The notes: generated by a model from the sequence alone, not told the origin. Shown: positions 42,078-51,784, counted from the first letter of the stretch. The stretch is 64,000 nt of DNA from Sphingomonas cavernae (GCF_003590775.1 NZ_QYUM01000004.1:186001-250000); one strand, 5' to 3'. Made by a program: numbers and translations.

Positions 42078-43760
42078 TCAGGGCGCGGCGTTTTCGGGCT
42101 TCAGCCCGATATCAAGCTTGGCTCTGATGCGTTCGGCAACATGACCATCGGCATTGACCAACGCCGCGGTCCACGCATAGCGCGCATCGATCCTGCGCCC
42201 CGCCGTCCAATAGGCGTCGCCCAGATGTTCGCTGATGGTGGGCTCGTCGGGCACCGCCGCTGCCGCGCGCTCCAGCGCCTCCAGCGCCTTTGGAACATTG
42301 CCGCGAATGAAATAGGCCCAGCCGAGCGAATCCGCGATCGCAGGATCCTGCGGCGCAAGCTGGCTGGCGCGCTGAATCAGGCGCTCGGCCTCTTCCAGAT
42401 CCTCACGATATTCGAGCTTCGCATAGCCAAGATAGTTGAGCACGACGGCCTGATCGGGGCCAAGTTCGGCCGCCCGCGTCAACGCAGCCTTCGCCTGCGG
42501 CCAGTCGCCCGCCTCGTAATGCGCGCTGCCCTTCAGCAGCCAAAGCGCCCAGCCCGCGCCGTCTTCGCTTTTTTCCGCCATGGCCAGCGCCCGATCATAA
42601 GCTGCCGCTGCCTCTGTATGGCGCTTGAGTTCGGCATAGCGTTCGCCAAGCCGCGTGAAATCGCCGATGGTTGCACCGCGCGCGAGCGTCGCGGCGGTGG
42701 CGGTCTCGAGCGCGCGCTGCGGTTCGCCGGCATCGACAAGAATGCGCACGCGCGCGTCGCGCGCCGCTCCGGTCCACGGCCCCTTGGGATTGATCCGGTC
42801 GAGCAGCGGCAACGCGATGTCGGGGTTGCCCTTGGCGCCAATCATCTCGGCAACGAGCAGCAGCGCGACATCGCTTGTCGGATCGAGCTGCAGCGCAATC
42901 CGCGCGATCGAAAGCGCGATCGGCGTGGGGCGGTCCTGCCGCCCGATATCTTCCGCCAGCCGCGCGAAGAGCAGGGAAACGCCCTTGCTCGCGGTGGCCG
43001 CGCCGCCGGGCAGCTTCTTGCGTTTAGCGAGCAGCGCATGGGCTGCCTCGATCGTTGCGTCGTTGCCGCCAAGCAGGTCCAGCGCGGCCCGCCGTTCGCC
43101 GAGCGCAGAGAGCCGGCTGGCCACAGCAATGCGCACCGCCACTTCGGTCGCGCCCGCGCCGATCGTGGTCAACGCCTTGTAGCTTGTGGCACCCTCATCG
43201 CCCTTGCGCTGCGCCAGCAGCAGCAGCGCCTCCTGCTCGCCTTTATATGCAGAGGTGAGCGCGCTTGTCGTCCGCGTCCTGAGCAAATCGATGGTTGCGC
43301 CGTCGCGCGCCGCAAAATTGGTCCAGGCGCGCAGCATCGGCGTCAGAAAGGCGAAAATTTCCTCCTTCTCCATGGCCGCGATCGCGCTGCGCGCAGCGGT
43401 CCAGTCGCCGGCGGACAGCGCATCGGCGAACAGCAACAACCGCCCGTCTGGTGGAAGCGCCCCGCGAGCGTCCAGTATCCGCGCCGCGTCGAGCGCGAGC
43501 GCCGAATCGCCCGCCGCCAGCGCCCCGCGATAGGTGCGCAGCGCCATGGTGAGGTCGCCGGGATCGGCGACGAGCAGCGCGGCATAGCCCGATGCAGCCG
43601 CGATCGGTTCGCCCGCATTGTCGGCTAGCCGTGCACGGACATAATGCGCCATCGCCTCCGCATCGGGCCGGTTCGCCGCCGCGGGCGACGACAACGCGAC
43701 CGCCGCGATCAACGCGGGTGCGACAACGTATTTCGACGTGGCGAATAACCGGGCGAACAT
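42078..43760 (-). CDS. Exported tetratricopeptide-repeat protein
   Basis: 560 residues from the ATG at 43760 (MFARLFATSKYVV); an ORF continues upstream but lacks family-like sequence. A signal peptide (to about AAANRPDAE) precedes a long array of helical repeats, clearest in the C-terminal half, for example LGPDQAVVLNYLGYAKLEYREDLEEAERLI and DPAIADSLGWAYFIRGNVPKALEALERA. It probably scaffolds envelope proteins. Nine bases separate it from ispE, so they are likely one transcription unit. Confidence 0.85.
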   Translation of the reverse strand: MFARLFATSKYVVAPALIAAVALSSPAAANRPDAEAMAHYVRARLADNAGEPIAAASGYAALLVADPGDLTMALRTYRGALAAGDSALALDAARILDARGALPPDGRLLLFADALSAGDWTAARSAIAAMEKEEIFAFLTPMLRAWTNFAARDGATIDLLRTRTTSALTSAYKGEQEALLLLAQRKGDEGATSYKALTTIGAGATEVAVRIAVASRLSALGERRAALDLLGGNDATIEAAHALLAKRKKLPGGAATASKGVSLLFARLAEDIGRQDRPTPIALSIARIALQLDPTSDVALLLVAEMIGAKGNPDIALPLLDRINPKGPWTGAARDARVRILVDAGEPQRALETATAATLARGATIGDFTRLGERYAELKRHTEAAAAYDRALAMAEKSEDGAGWALWLLKGSAHYEAGDWPQAKAALTRAAELGPDQAVVLNYLGYAKLEYREDLEEAERLIQRASQLAPQDPAIADSLGWAYFIRGNVPKALEALERAAAAVPDEPTISEHLGDAYWTAGRRIDARYAWTAALVNADGHVAERIRAKLDIGLKPENAAP

Positions 43761-43868
43761 CCAGTGGGGCACTCCGACGCGGCAACCGCGGACCGCGGGC
43801 CGCCACCAGCATACACCATGGCAGCCCTGTGCAGGCAAGCGCCGCGTCACATCGTTGCACCGGCGCCC

Positions 43869-43994
43869 AAGGTAAAGGCGGCTGGCCTCACTCCCTTCGC
43901 GCATGCCGACTATGCACCGGGCCGGCGCTTCTACTTCCTCGACCATGACAGAATCGAATTTGAGATCGTCAGCTATGCTCCGCGCGCAGGATGA
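43869..43994 (+). pseudogene. C-terminal remnant of a VOC/glyoxalase-family protein
   Basis: About 41 codons read AGLTPFAHADYAPGRRFYF then LDHDRIEFEIVSYA, the characteristic end of vicinal-oxygen-chelate proteins, where the Glu in EFE is a metal ligand. Sequence before about 43869 is not recognisable as VOC, so the N-terminal part is missing. Confidence 0.55.
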
Positions 43995-44546
43995 GCAACT
44001 GACACCGGTAGCCGGAGCAAGATTAGCAAGGGGCGCATCTCTGGGCGTCGCGCCGGAAACGTTGCTTTCCCGAATCGTATACCCCGTCGCGCCGAAATGG
44101 ATTATACAATGAATTCGAGAAGATGCTTTTTCAGTATTAGGCCGCGCGAAGAGATTTCGTTTGACTGAATTTCTTACACGAGTGTCAATACTAAGAAAAT
44201 TTGATCAAATGCATGAATGTTTCTTTTCAATCGGCCACAAGCCTGTCATTAATCATCCACCGGCTAGGTGACCCGGCCGGATTGGCAGCGGGGGGCTCCA
44301 ATCTCCTTTGCGACCCGGGTGTAGGGGCCCCCTGTTGCCAACTTGCTGCGCGCTTGAGCCCTCACCTATCATCAGCGACATAGACATCGATTAGAATGCA
44401 GAGGCTGGCCCTGCGACCGCCGACAGCGCGCACGTCAAGCTGCGTCGGCCAGCCGCCTATGCCGAAGCGCGTTCAGGGGCCTCACGTTCGTCCAAACCGG
44501 CATCACAGCGCGCAAGGACGCTGTGCGCCATTCTCAGCAATCCGTG
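43995..44546. other. Gene-poor segment, partly AT-rich
   Basis: No convincing gene on either strand. Positions about 44095-44230 are AT-rich against GC-rich surroundings, with runs such as AAGAAAATTTGATCAAATGC. The only strong structure is the hairpin at 44282-44341. The segment and the VOC remnant before it look like a site of past insertion and decay. Confidence 0.6.
44282..44341 (+). ncRNA. Possible structured RNA: 18-bp hairpin in a gene-free segment
   Basis: 44282-44299 pairs with 44324-44341 without mismatch if three G-U pairs are allowed (44288/44335, 44290/44333, 44297/44326), with a 24-base loop that includes ACCCGGGT. The three wobbles make the stem perfect only for a plus-strand RNA; a minus-strand transcript would have three C-A mismatches. 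Confidence 0.35.
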
Positions 44547-44825
44547 TCAGGGGCTCGCCGGCAGATCGTCGTCGTCGTCATCGCCCTCGATGAGCGCATA
44601 TGCCACGCCGGCGACCAGCCCGACCGCACCGATGATCCAGCCCCAGTTGTTGCCTTCCGCATTGCTCTGTCGTGTTGCAGGCGCGCCCGCGCGTACCGCG
44701 GGAGACTGCGCAAGCGAAAGCCTTTGGACGGCCGCGCCAGGTGGGGTCGTGGTCTGCGCCTGAACCATTGCGGGCGTCGTCACGAGCGACGCGGCGATTA
44801 CGCCTTGAAGGACCGATGCACGCAT
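44547..44825 (-). CDS. Small exported membrane-anchored protein with a poly-Asp tail
   Basis: 92 residues from the ATG at 44825, which has GGAGAAACTC just before it. A signal peptide (MRASVLQGVIAASLVTTPAMVQAQT) is followed by a Thr/Pro/Ala region, a hydrophobic segment WGWIIGAVGLVAGVAYALI and the tail EGDDDDDDLPASP. Short proteins of this plan are frequent in sphingomonads, but no function is known. Confidence 0.75.
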   Translation of the reverse strand: MRASVLQGVIAASLVTTPAMVQAQTTTPPGAAVQRLSLAQSPAVRAGAPATRQSNAEGNNWGWIIGAVGLVAGVAYALIEGDDDDDDLPASP

Positions 44826-44940
44826 GAGTTTCTCCGTCGACTTCGCCGGAAGCTGCCGGCGCAGACAAGGAAACCGGCGAACCGCCGGCGGGTTCCCTGC
44901 AGCGCGCACGCGGCGCTGCAATACTTCGCCTCAACCGGGA

Positions 44941-44955
44941 TTAATCAATTGATAA
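44941..44955. promoter_or_regulatory. Palindromic candidate operator between divergent genes
   Basis: TTAATCAATTGATAA contains the perfect 10-bp palindrome ATCAATTGAT, in the 197-base space between the genes at 44547-44825 and 45023-45694. It also has a CtrA-like half site. No regulator can be named. Confidence 0.3.
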
Positions 44956-45022
44956 TGAGGAGGACCTTAGCCACGGTGTCGCACCGCCCACGGGGGATTC
45001 GAGGGCGTAAAAGGGGGGAATC

Positions 45023-45694
45023 ATGAAAGCACGCACGCTGTGCGCGACGCTGAGTGTCGCGCTCATAAATTCGACTGTTTGGGCTCAGGCGCCCATCCCG
45101 GCACCCGCCGCACCCGAAGCCGTTCCGGCCGTCATGGTGACGCCGTCGGTAATCGCGGCGCCCGCGCTGGAATTGCCCGCCAATACCGAATTGCTGCTCA
45201 GCATGAACGAGGAGCTGACGAGCAAGAAGGTCGAGGAAGGGCATAATTTCTCGATGACGGTCGCGCACGATGTTCGCCTGGGCGACTATGTGGTGATCCC
45301 GAAGGGAACGCGCGGCGTCGGTGAGGTCACCTGGAGGACGGGCAAGGGTGCCTTCGGCAAGTCGGGCAAGATGGATATCGAGCTTCGCTATCTCGACCTG
45401 AACGGCCGCCGCGTGCCGATCGAGGGCAAATACCGCCAGGAAGGCGAAGGCAACACGGTCGCCACGGTCGCGGGCGTCGTTGCGGTCGGCGTCTTCGCGG
45501 TCTTCATCACGGGCAAGAGCGCGCGCATCCCGCAGGGGCGTGAGCTCAAGGCACACACGCGCGAGGCTCTGCCGGTGGTCCTCCGGGCCGCAGCAGCAGC
45601 CCCGGTCGTACAGCCCGTGGTCGCAACGCCCGCCCCGGTTGCCGAGGTCAGGCCGGCCGCGATGGTGGAACCGTTGCCGGCTGCGGTTAACTGA
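45023..45694 (+). CDS. Exported protein of unknown function
   Basis: 223 residues with GGGGGGAATC before the ATG. Signal peptide to about STVWAQA, a Pro/Ala-rich linker, then a beta-rich core with ELLLSMNEELTSKK, YVVIPKGTRGVGEVTW, KMDIELRYLDLNGRRVPIEGKY, a hydrophobic stretch VATVAGVVAVGVFAVFITGKSA, and a Pro/Val/Ala-rich C-terminal tail. Related hypothetical proteins occur across proteobacteria. The core pattern IPxGT...GxV and GKSAxIPxG is recognisable, but no role is known. A terminator follows. Confidence 0.75.
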   Translation: MKARTLCATLSVALINSTVWAQAPIPAPAAPEAVPAVMVTPSVIAAPALELPANTELLLSMNEELTSKKVEEGHNFSMTVAHDVRLGDYVVIPKGTRGVGEVTWRTGKGAFGKSGKMDIELRYLDLNGRRVPIEGKYRQEGEGNTVATVAGVVAVGVFAVFITGKSARIPQGRELKAHTREALPVVLRAAAAAPVVQPVVATPAPVAEVRPAAMVEPLPAAVN

Positions 45695-45733
45695 AAGACA
45701 TCGGCGGGCGGTAAACCGCACGCCGAAGTTCTG

Positions 45734-45767
45734 AAGCTCGGCCCGCTTCGCGCCGGCCGAGCTTTTT
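45734..45767 (+). terminator. Rho-independent terminator
   Basis: AAGCTCGGCC (45734-45743) pairs with GGCCGAGCTT (45754-45763), followed by TTTTTAT. It closes the exported-protein gene and lies directly against the end of the opposing ETF-QO gene. Confidence 0.85.
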
Positions 45768-45770
45768 TAT

Positions 45771-47423
45771 TCACATATTGGGGTAGTTGGGGCCTCCGCC
45801 GCCTTCGGGCACCACCCAGTTGATGTTCTGCGTCGGATCCTTGATGTCGCAGGTCTTGCAGTGGACGCAGTTCTGCGCGTTGATCTGGAAGCGCGGATTG
45901 CCCTCGTCCTGACCGACGACCTCATAGACGCCCGCCGGGCAGTAACGCTGCGCGGGCTCGTCATAAAGCGGCAGATTGTAGCTGATCGGAACCTCGGGGT
46001 CCTTCAGCGTCAGGTGGCAGGGCTGATCTTCCTCGTGATTGGTGTTCGACAGGAACACCGAGGACAGCCGGTCGAAGCTGAACACGCCGTCGGGCTTGGG
46101 ATAATCGATCTTCTTCGCATGATCCGCACGGTGCAGCTTCGTATGATCGGGCTTGTGCCCGAAGGTGAAGGGCAGACCGATCTTCAGATAGCGCATCCAC
46201 ATGTCGATGCCGGCGAAGAGTGTGCCGAAAAAGCCGCCGAACTTGGAAACCGAAGGCTCGACATTGCGAACCATCTTGAGCTCTTTCGCCACCCAGCTTG
46301 CGTTGAGCGCGTCGGGATAGGTCGACAGTTCGTCGGCCGCACGATCGGCTGCAATCGCCTCGAACGCCGCTTCGGCCGCGAGCATGCCCGATTTCATCGC
46401 GGTATGGCTGCCCTTGATGCGCGGCACGTTGACGAAGCCCGCGGAGCAACCGATCAGCGCACCGCCGGGGAAAACGAGCTTGGGCACCGATTGCCAGCCG
46501 CCCTCGTTGATCGCGCGCGCGCCATAGGAGACGCGTTTTCCGCCCTCGAGAATCTTGCGGATCTCGGGATGCGTCTTCCAGCGCTGGAATTCCGCGAAGG
46601 GATAGAGGTTCGGGTTGGAATAGGAGAGCGCGACGACGAAGCCGAGCGCGACTTGGCCGTTCGCCTGATGATAGAGGAATCCGCCGCCCCATGCGTCGTC
46701 GAGCGGCCAGCCCTGGCTGTGGATCACGCGGCCGGGCACATGCTTGGCGGGATCGATGTCCCACAGCTCTTTCAGCCCGATGCCATAGACTTGCGGTTCG
46801 CAGTCTGCCTCGAGATCGAAGATGCGCTTCAATTCCTTGGTCAAGTGCCCACGCACCCCTTCCGCGAAAAAGGTGTATTTGGCGTGGAGTTCGAGGCCCG
46901 GCTGGTAGTCGGGCTTGTGCGTGCCATCGCGCGCCACGCCCATGTCGCCCGTCGCCACGCCCTTGACCGAACCGTCCTCGTTGAAGAGCACTTCTGCAGC
47001 CGCAAAGCCTGGGAAGATCTCGACGCCCAGCCCCTCGGCCTGTTCGGCGAGCCAGCGACAGAGATTACCGAGCGAGCCCGTATAGGTTCCCTTGTTGTTC
47101 ATGAAGGGAGGCATCATGACGTGGGGCATCTCGAACTTGCCCGTCGCGGTCAGCACCCAGTGATGGTTCTCGGTAACGGGAACCTCTGCCATCGGGCAGC
47201 CCATGGTGCGCCATTCGGGCAGCAACTCGTCGAGCCCCTTGGGGTCGACCACCGCGCCCGAGAGGATGTGCGCGCCGACTTCCGAGCCCTTTTCGAGCAC
47301 GCAGACCGACAGCTCGCTGCCCTTCTCATTTGCAAGCTGTTTCAGCCGGATCGCCGCCGCCAGACCCGCCGGCCCCGCGCCCACGATCACGACGTCATAG
47401 GGCATCGATTCCCGTTCGCTCAT
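45771..47423 (-). CDS. Electron transfer flavoprotein-ubiquinone oxidoreductase
   Basis: 550 residues from the ATG at 47423 (MSERESMPYDVVIVGAGPAG). The FAD motif is GAGPAGLAAAIRLKQ, and the ETF-QO signature GAHILSGAVVDPKGL follows. The C-terminal [4Fe-4S] domain has CPAGVYEVV and CVHCKTCDIKDPTQNI. It is a monotopic inner-membrane enzyme that passes electrons from electron transfer flavoprotein to ubiquinone during fatty acid and amino acid oxidation. Length matches the family. Confidence 0.97.
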   Translation of the reverse strand: MSERESMPYDVVIVGAGPAGLAAAIRLKQLANEKGSELSVCVLEKGSEVGAHILSGAVVDPKGLDELLPEWRTMGCPMAEVPVTENHHWVLTATGKFEMPHVMMPPFMNNKGTYTGSLGNLCRWLAEQAEGLGVEIFPGFAAAEVLFNEDGSVKGVATGDMGVARDGTHKPDYQPGLELHAKYTFFAEGVRGHLTKELKRIFDLEADCEPQVYGIGLKELWDIDPAKHVPGRVIHSQGWPLDDAWGGGFLYHQANGQVALGFVVALSYSNPNLYPFAEFQRWKTHPEIRKILEGGKRVSYGARAINEGGWQSVPKLVFPGGALIGCSAGFVNVPRIKGSHTAMKSGMLAAEAAFEAIAADRAADELSTYPDALNASWVAKELKMVRNVEPSVSKFGGFFGTLFAGIDMWMRYLKIGLPFTFGHKPDHTKLHRADHAKKIDYPKPDGVFSFDRLSSVFLSNTNHEEDQPCHLTLKDPEVPISYNLPLYDEPAQRYCPAGVYEVVGQDEGNPRFQINAQNCVHCKTCDIKDPTQNINWVVPEGGGGPNYPNM

Positions 47424-47566
47424 CTTCCGCTTCCCTCTAAGGCCGGCGCGCAGGATTCCTGTCATCGCGTCCGGACAACGCTTTGTCATCAACGCCCGTG
47501 CAATTAGATTGACCCCGCCGTCAACCTCTGACTCTAGTGTTTGTGATGGAAGCGGGGGCCGAAATC

Positions 47567-48271
47567 ATGGACGCGCTATCTGCGCAGAGCCTGTTGGGTT
47601 GGTGGCAAGATGCCGGCGTCGACATGTTTGTCGACGAGGCACCGCGCAACTGGCTCGCGGAACCGCGCGCCCCTGCCGTAGCGTCGGCAGAAATCCCGCA
47701 ATCAGCACCCGCCCCGGTGACGCCCCGAACGATGCCGGCCTTTCGCGCATGGCTAGAAGAGGCCGAGGCGTTGCCCGACGGCTCGCCCAAGGGGCGCAGA
47801 ATTTTTCCCTCCGGCGATGTTTCATCGGCGCTGATGGTGCTCGTCGACATGCCCGAGCCGGGCGATTCCGACGCCGGCGCCCTGCTTTCGGATGACGCGG
47901 GCCGGTTGTTCGACCGAATGCTCGCCGCGATCGGGCGGAGCCGCGATTCGATCTGGCTGGCCTCGCTCACCCTCACGCGGCCCGCAGGCGGCGGGATCGA
48001 TGCCCAGTGCGCCGAAGCGATCGGTGCATTTGCGAAACATCATGTCGCGCTCGTCCGTCCGCGCAGATTATTGCTGATGGGACAGGCGGCCAGCCGTGCG
48101 GTTCTCGGGATGGATCTCGTAGCGGCGCGCGGAAGCTTACACGCCGTTAACCATGACGGCGTCAATATGGAGGCAGTTGCAACGTTCGCGCCGCGCTTTC
48201 TGCTCCGCAATCCGCAGCGAAAGGCGGATAGCTGGCGGGATCTGCGGTTGCTTATTGAGGGTATCGAATGA
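47567..48271 (+). CDS. Uracil-DNA glycosylase-superfamily protein, probably degenerate
   Basis: 234 residues from the ATG at 47567, which has a GGAAGCGGGGG upstream; GTG 47537 or ATG 47546 are alternatives. The fold is recognised by SSALMVLVDMPEPGD, GRLFDRMLAAIGRSRDSIWLASLTL and FLLRNPQRKADSWRDLRLL. The usual catalytic motif GExPG is replaced by DMPEPGD, the HP motif before LLRNP is FAPRF, and the four Fe-S cysteines of family 4 are absent. It is therefore probably inactive as a glycosylase or has another use. The stop overlaps the lytic transglycosylase start (ATGA). Confidence 0.7.
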   Translation: MDALSAQSLLGWWQDAGVDMFVDEAPRNWLAEPRAPAVASAEIPQSAPAPVTPRTMPAFRAWLEEAEALPDGSPKGRRIFPSGDVSSALMVLVDMPEPGDSDAGALLSDDAGRLFDRMLAAIGRSRDSIWLASLTLTRPAGGGIDAQCAEAIGAFAKHHVALVRPRRLLLMGQAASRAVLGMDLVAARGSLHAVNHDGVNMEAVATFAPRFLLRNPQRKADSWRDLRLLIEGIE

Positions 48272-50028
48272 AGCTGACACCCATATTTGCCAGCGCCGTG
48301 CTGCTGCTGTCAGCGCATCCCGCGATCGCCGCGAATGAGGGCGTGCAGGTTTCGGCGCGCAAGACGGTACGCGAAGCCCTGCCCCGCCAGCTCTCGCCCT
48401 CCGAGCGCGAGCTCTATCGCGCCGCCCTTGCCGACATTCGCGCCAGCCGTTGGCCCGAGGCCGCCGCCCGGCTCGATGCAGCGAAGGACGGGCTGCTGAC
48501 GCCGATAGTTCGCTCCGAACTCTATCTCTCCAAGGGCTCTCCCAAGGTCGAGCTCGATCCGTTGCTGGCGCTGGTCGCACAGGCGCCGGACATGCCCAAG
48601 GCCGCGCAGATCGGTCGGCTGGCGAGCACGCGCGGCGCGACCACACTGCCCGACATAGCGCAGGGCCAGCGCCTCGTCTGGCTCGGCGGCAAGCCGCTGC
48701 GCGGGCGCGCATCCGCGACGAAGGGCGATCCCGTTTCCGACGCGCTCAGCGTAAGGGTCCTGCCGCTCATCAAGGACAATAACCCGGCGACCGCAGAGGC
48801 GCTGCTTGCCGAGGTCGAAGGCCAGCTCAGCCCGCAGGCGCTCACCGAATGGCAACAGCGTATCGCCTGGTCCTACTACATCATCGGCAACGATCAGGCC
48901 GCGCGGCAACTCGCCGCGAAGGCGCAGCGCGGTGCGGGCGAATGGGCCGCGCATGCCGATTGGGTGGTCGGTCTGGCAAGCTGGCGCGCGCAGGATTTCC
49001 AGGCGGCCGCCGCTGCCTTCCAGGCCGTTGCATCGCGCGGGCCCGACAGCGAATTCCGCGCGGCGGGCCAGTTCTGGGCGGCGCGCGCCTATATGGCCAA
49101 TGGCGAGCCCGAAAAGGTCCAGCCGCTGCTGCGCAGCGCGGCGCGCAACGACGAAACCTTTTACGGCCTGCTTGCCGCGCAGGCGCTGGGCGCGGATCCG
49201 CACGATGACGCGCGCGATATGCTGAGCGCGGACTGGAAGCGCCTGTCCCGGCTCGACAATGTTCGCGCGGCGATCGCGCTGAGCGAGATCGGCGAATACA
49301 AGCTGGCCGACGAGACGCTTCGGCATCAGGCGCGCATCGGAACGCGCGCCGATCACGCCGCGCTCTGCAATCTCGCCGCGCGGCTCAACCTGCCCGAGAC
49401 GCAGATCTGGCTCGCGCATAACGGCCCGAGCGGCGCTCAGCCGACCGTGACCGCGCGCTACCCCGCGCCCGACTGGACGCCCGATGGCGGCTGGCGTGTC
49501 GACAAGTCGCTGGTGTTCGCGCACGCGCTCCAGGAATCGAACTTCCGCCGCGACGTCGTAAGCCCCGCGGGCGCTTACGGCCTGATGCAGGTGATGCCCG
49601 CCGCGGCGCGGCACATGGCGCGCGACCGGGGCGGCGATTTCTCGCGCGAGGCGCTGAGCAACCCCTCGACCAATATCGAGTTCGGCCAGCGCTACCTTGA
49701 ATATCTGCGCGATTTCGACGGGACGCAGGGGCTGCTGCCCAAGGTGATTGCGGCCTATAACGCAGGGCCCGCGCCCGTGCGCGACTGGAATTACCGCAAT
49801 ATCGATCGCGGCGATCCGCTGCTCTATATCGAGTCGCTCCCTTATTGGGAGACGCGCGGCTATGTCACGATCGTGCTGCGCAACTACTGGATGTACCAGC
49901 GCAATGCGGGCGACAAATCCGCCAGCCTGACGGCGATGGCGCAGGGCATGTGGCCGCGCTTCCCGGGGCTTCGCGGCGCGACAGCAGTGCGCATGGACGC
50001 GGCGAACAGGACGCAAAGTGCCGATTGA
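48268..50028 (+). CDS. Soluble lytic murein transglycosylase
   Basis: 586 residues. Signal peptide [22 protein letters not shown] is followed by a superhelical, TPR-like region (about 40-390). The SLT domain has the catalytic Glu in [12 protein letters not shown] and continues with [27 protein letters not shown] and [12 protein letters not shown]. It cleaves glycan strands to 1,6-anhydro products in the periplasm. The start overlaps the UDG-like gene; the end overlaps the MoaB start by 11 bases. Confidence 0.93.
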   Translation: MKLTPIFASAVLLLSAHPAIAANEGVQVSARKTVREALPRQLSPSERELYRAALADIRASRWPEAAARLDAAKDGLLTPIVRSELYLSKGSPKVELDPLLALVAQAPDMPKAAQIGRLASTRGATTLPDIAQGQRLVWLGGKPLRGRASATKGDPVSDALSVRVLPLIKDNNPATAEALLAEVEGQLSPQALTEWQQRIAWSYYIIGNDQAARQLAAKAQRGAGEWAAHADWVVGLASWRAQDFQAAAAAFQAVASRGPDSEFRAAGQFWAARAYMANGEPEKVQPLLRSAARNDETFYGLLAAQALGADPHDDARDMLSADWKRLSRLDNVRAAIALSEIGEYKLADETLRHQARIGTRADHAALCNLAARLNLPETQIWLAHNGPSGAQPTVTARYPAPDWTPDGGWRVDKSLVFAHALQESNFRRDVVSPAGAYGLMQVMPAAARHMARDRGGDFSREALSNPSTNIEFGQRYLEYLRDFDGTQGLLPKVIAAYNAGPAPVRDWNYRNIDRGDPLLYIESLPYWETRGYVTIVLRNYWMYQRNAGDKSASLTAMAQGMWPRFPGLRGATAVRMDAANRTQSAD

Positions 50029-50545
50029 CGAAGGCCGGGCGTTCCGCCCGGTCCATATCGCGGTGATGACGATCTCCGACACGCGCGGGCCCGAGGAGGA
50101 CACGTCGGGCGACCTGCTGGTCGAGCGGCTGACAAGCGCAGGCCACGTGCTCGCCGACCGCGCGATCGTGCGCGACGATATCGACACCATCGTCGCGCGA
50201 CTCCACGGATGGATCGACGATCCAGCCATCGACTGCATCCTGACCACCGGCGGCACGGGCGTCACCGGCCGCGACGTCACACCCGAAGCGCTGGCGCGAT
50301 TGGGCGGCAAGGATATTCCCGGTTTCGGCGAGCTGTTCCGCTGGCTCAGCTATCAGACGATCGGCACCTCGACGATCCAGTCGCGCGCCTGCGCGTGCGT
50401 GGTGCGCGGCACCTATATCTTCGCGCTGCCGGGCTCGACGGGCGCCGTGAAGGACGGCTGGGACGGCATTCTCGCCAGCCAGCTCGACAGCCGCCACAAG
50501 CCCTGCAACTTCGTCGAGCTGATGCCGCGGCTCATGGAGCGGTAG
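50018..50545 (+). CDS. moaB: MoaB/Mog-family molybdopterin biosynthesis protein
   Basis: 175 residues from a GTG at 50018; an ATG at 50066 is a shorter choice. [18 protein letters not shown] is the N-terminal motif, and the MPT-binding loop is [34 protein letters not shown] closes the fold. Members adenylylate molybdopterin before metal insertion, although MoaB itself is inactive in E. coli. No other moa or moe genes are present. Confidence 0.9.
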   Translation: MPIDEGRAFRPVHIAVMTISDTRGPEEDTSGDLLVERLTSAGHVLADRAIVRDDIDTIVARLHGWIDDPAIDCILTTGGTGVTGRDVTPEALARLGGKDIPGFGELFRWLSYQTIGTSTIQSRACACVVRGTYIFALPGSTGAVKDGWDGILASQLDSRHKPCNFVELMPRLMER

Positions 50546-50562
50546 GCAGACCGCCCCTCCCG

Positions 50563-50658
50563 CTGTCATTCCCGCGAACGCGGGAATCCATGCGATGCCG
50601 GAAAAGTCTCCAGTGGTGTCAGACACTGTATGGATTCCCGCGTTCGCGGGAATGACAG
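50563..50658. repeat. Paired inverted repeat, GTCATTCCCGC family
   Basis: CTGTCATTCCCGCGAACGCG at 50563 and its complement ending at 50658; the inner AATCCATGCGATG and TATGGATT also face each other. It separates moaB from the radical SAM gene. Confidence 0.85.
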
Positions 50659-50707
50659 ACGGGGAATTGTTCTTGATATGTTCCACGTCTGGGCGCATCA
50701 TGAATCA

Positions 50708-51784
50708 ATGGACTCGAAGCTTCGCCCTGCGCGCGGCGCCACGCTCAACCGCGAGAGCGGCCGTTTCAACCTGCCCGAGCGTGTGGTCGATGGCGACTGG
50801 CTCGACGATCGCGAAGCGCTCGACGGCGCCCCGCCCCCGCTGCGCACCACGGTGACCGTGGAACATCCAAAAACGATCATCACGCGCAACAACTCGCCCG
50901 ACGTCGTGTTCGACCGCTCGATCAACGCCTATCGCGGCTGCGAGCATGGCTGCATCTATTGTTTCGCGCGGCCGACGCACGCTTTTCACGACCTGTCACC
51001 CGGCCTCGATTTCGAGACGAAGCTGTTCGTGAAGCCCGATGCCGCGACGCTGCTGCGCAAGGAACTGATGAAGCCGGGCTATGTCGTGGCCCCGATCGCG
51101 ATGGGCACCAATACCGATCCCTATCAGCCGATCGAGCGCGAATGGCATGTGACGCGGCAATGCATCGAGGTGCTGGCGGAAACCAGCCACCCGCTGCTGA
51201 TCACCACCAAATCGGATCGTGTGCTGGGCGACCTCGATCTGCTGACGCCGATGGCGGAAAAGGGTCTGGTTTCGGTCATGGTGTCGATCACCTCGCTCGA
51301 CCCGAAGATCGCGATGACGCTGGAGCCGCGCGCGCCGCGTCCGCCGAAACGACTGGCGGCGGTGAAGGGGCTGAGCGACGCGGGCATTCCGGTGACCGTC
51401 TCGCTCTCGCCTGTCATTCCCGCCATCACCGATCATGAGGTGGAGCATCTGCTTGAGGCCGCCGCCGAGGCCGGCGCGTCGCATGCGGCCTATATTCCCG
51501 TCCGGCTCCCTTTCGAGGTCGCCCCGCTCTTCAAGGCATGGCTCGACGAACATTTCCCCGAGCGCGCGGGCAAGGTGATGTCGATCATCCGGTCAATCCG
51601 CGGCGGGCGCGACAATGACCCCGATTTCAACAGCCGCATGCGCGGCCAGGGCGCGTGGGCGGAACTGCTGCGGACCCGCTTCAAGCTTGCCTGTCGCAAG
51701 AACGGCCTCAATCAGAACGAACGCCCACCGCTAAGACACGACCTGTTCCGCCCGCCGCAGGGGGATCAGTTGAGCTTGTTCTAA
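50708..51784 (+). CDS. PA0069-family radical SAM protein
   Basis: 358 residues from the ATG at 50708 (MDSKLRPARGATLN). The radical SAM cluster motif is in CEHGCIYCFARP. ITRNNSPDVVFDRSINAYRG and IAMGTNTDPYQPIE are typical of the PA0069/SplB-like family. Members resemble spore photoproduct lyase, but function in Gram-negative bacteria is not established. The neighbouring ada and ogt genes are DNA-repair genes, which is suggestive but weak. Confidence 0.9.
   Translation: MDSKLRPARGATLNRESGRFNLPERVVDGDWLDDREALDGAPPPLRTTVTVEHPKTIITRNNSPDVVFDRSINAYRGCEHGCIYCFARPTHAFHDLSPGLDFETKLFVKPDAATLLRKELMKPGYVVAPIAMGTNTDPYQPIEREWHVTRQCIEVLAETSHPLLITTKSDRVLGDLDLLTPMAEKGLVSVMVSITSLDPKIAMTLEPRAPRPPKRLAAVKGLSDAGIPVTVSLSPVIPAITDHEVEHLLEAAAEAGASHAAYIPVRLPFEVAPLFKAWLDEHFPERAGKVMSIIRSIRGGRDNDPDFNSRMRGQGAWAELLRTRFKLACRKNGLNQNERPPLRHDLFRPPQGDQLSLF

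Noticed and set aside
43764-43994. A complete 76-codon gene at this position
   Set aside because: Only the C-terminal 41 codons look like protein (VOC family); the rest overlaps the region upstream of the TPR gene without family pattern, so it was treated as a remnant.
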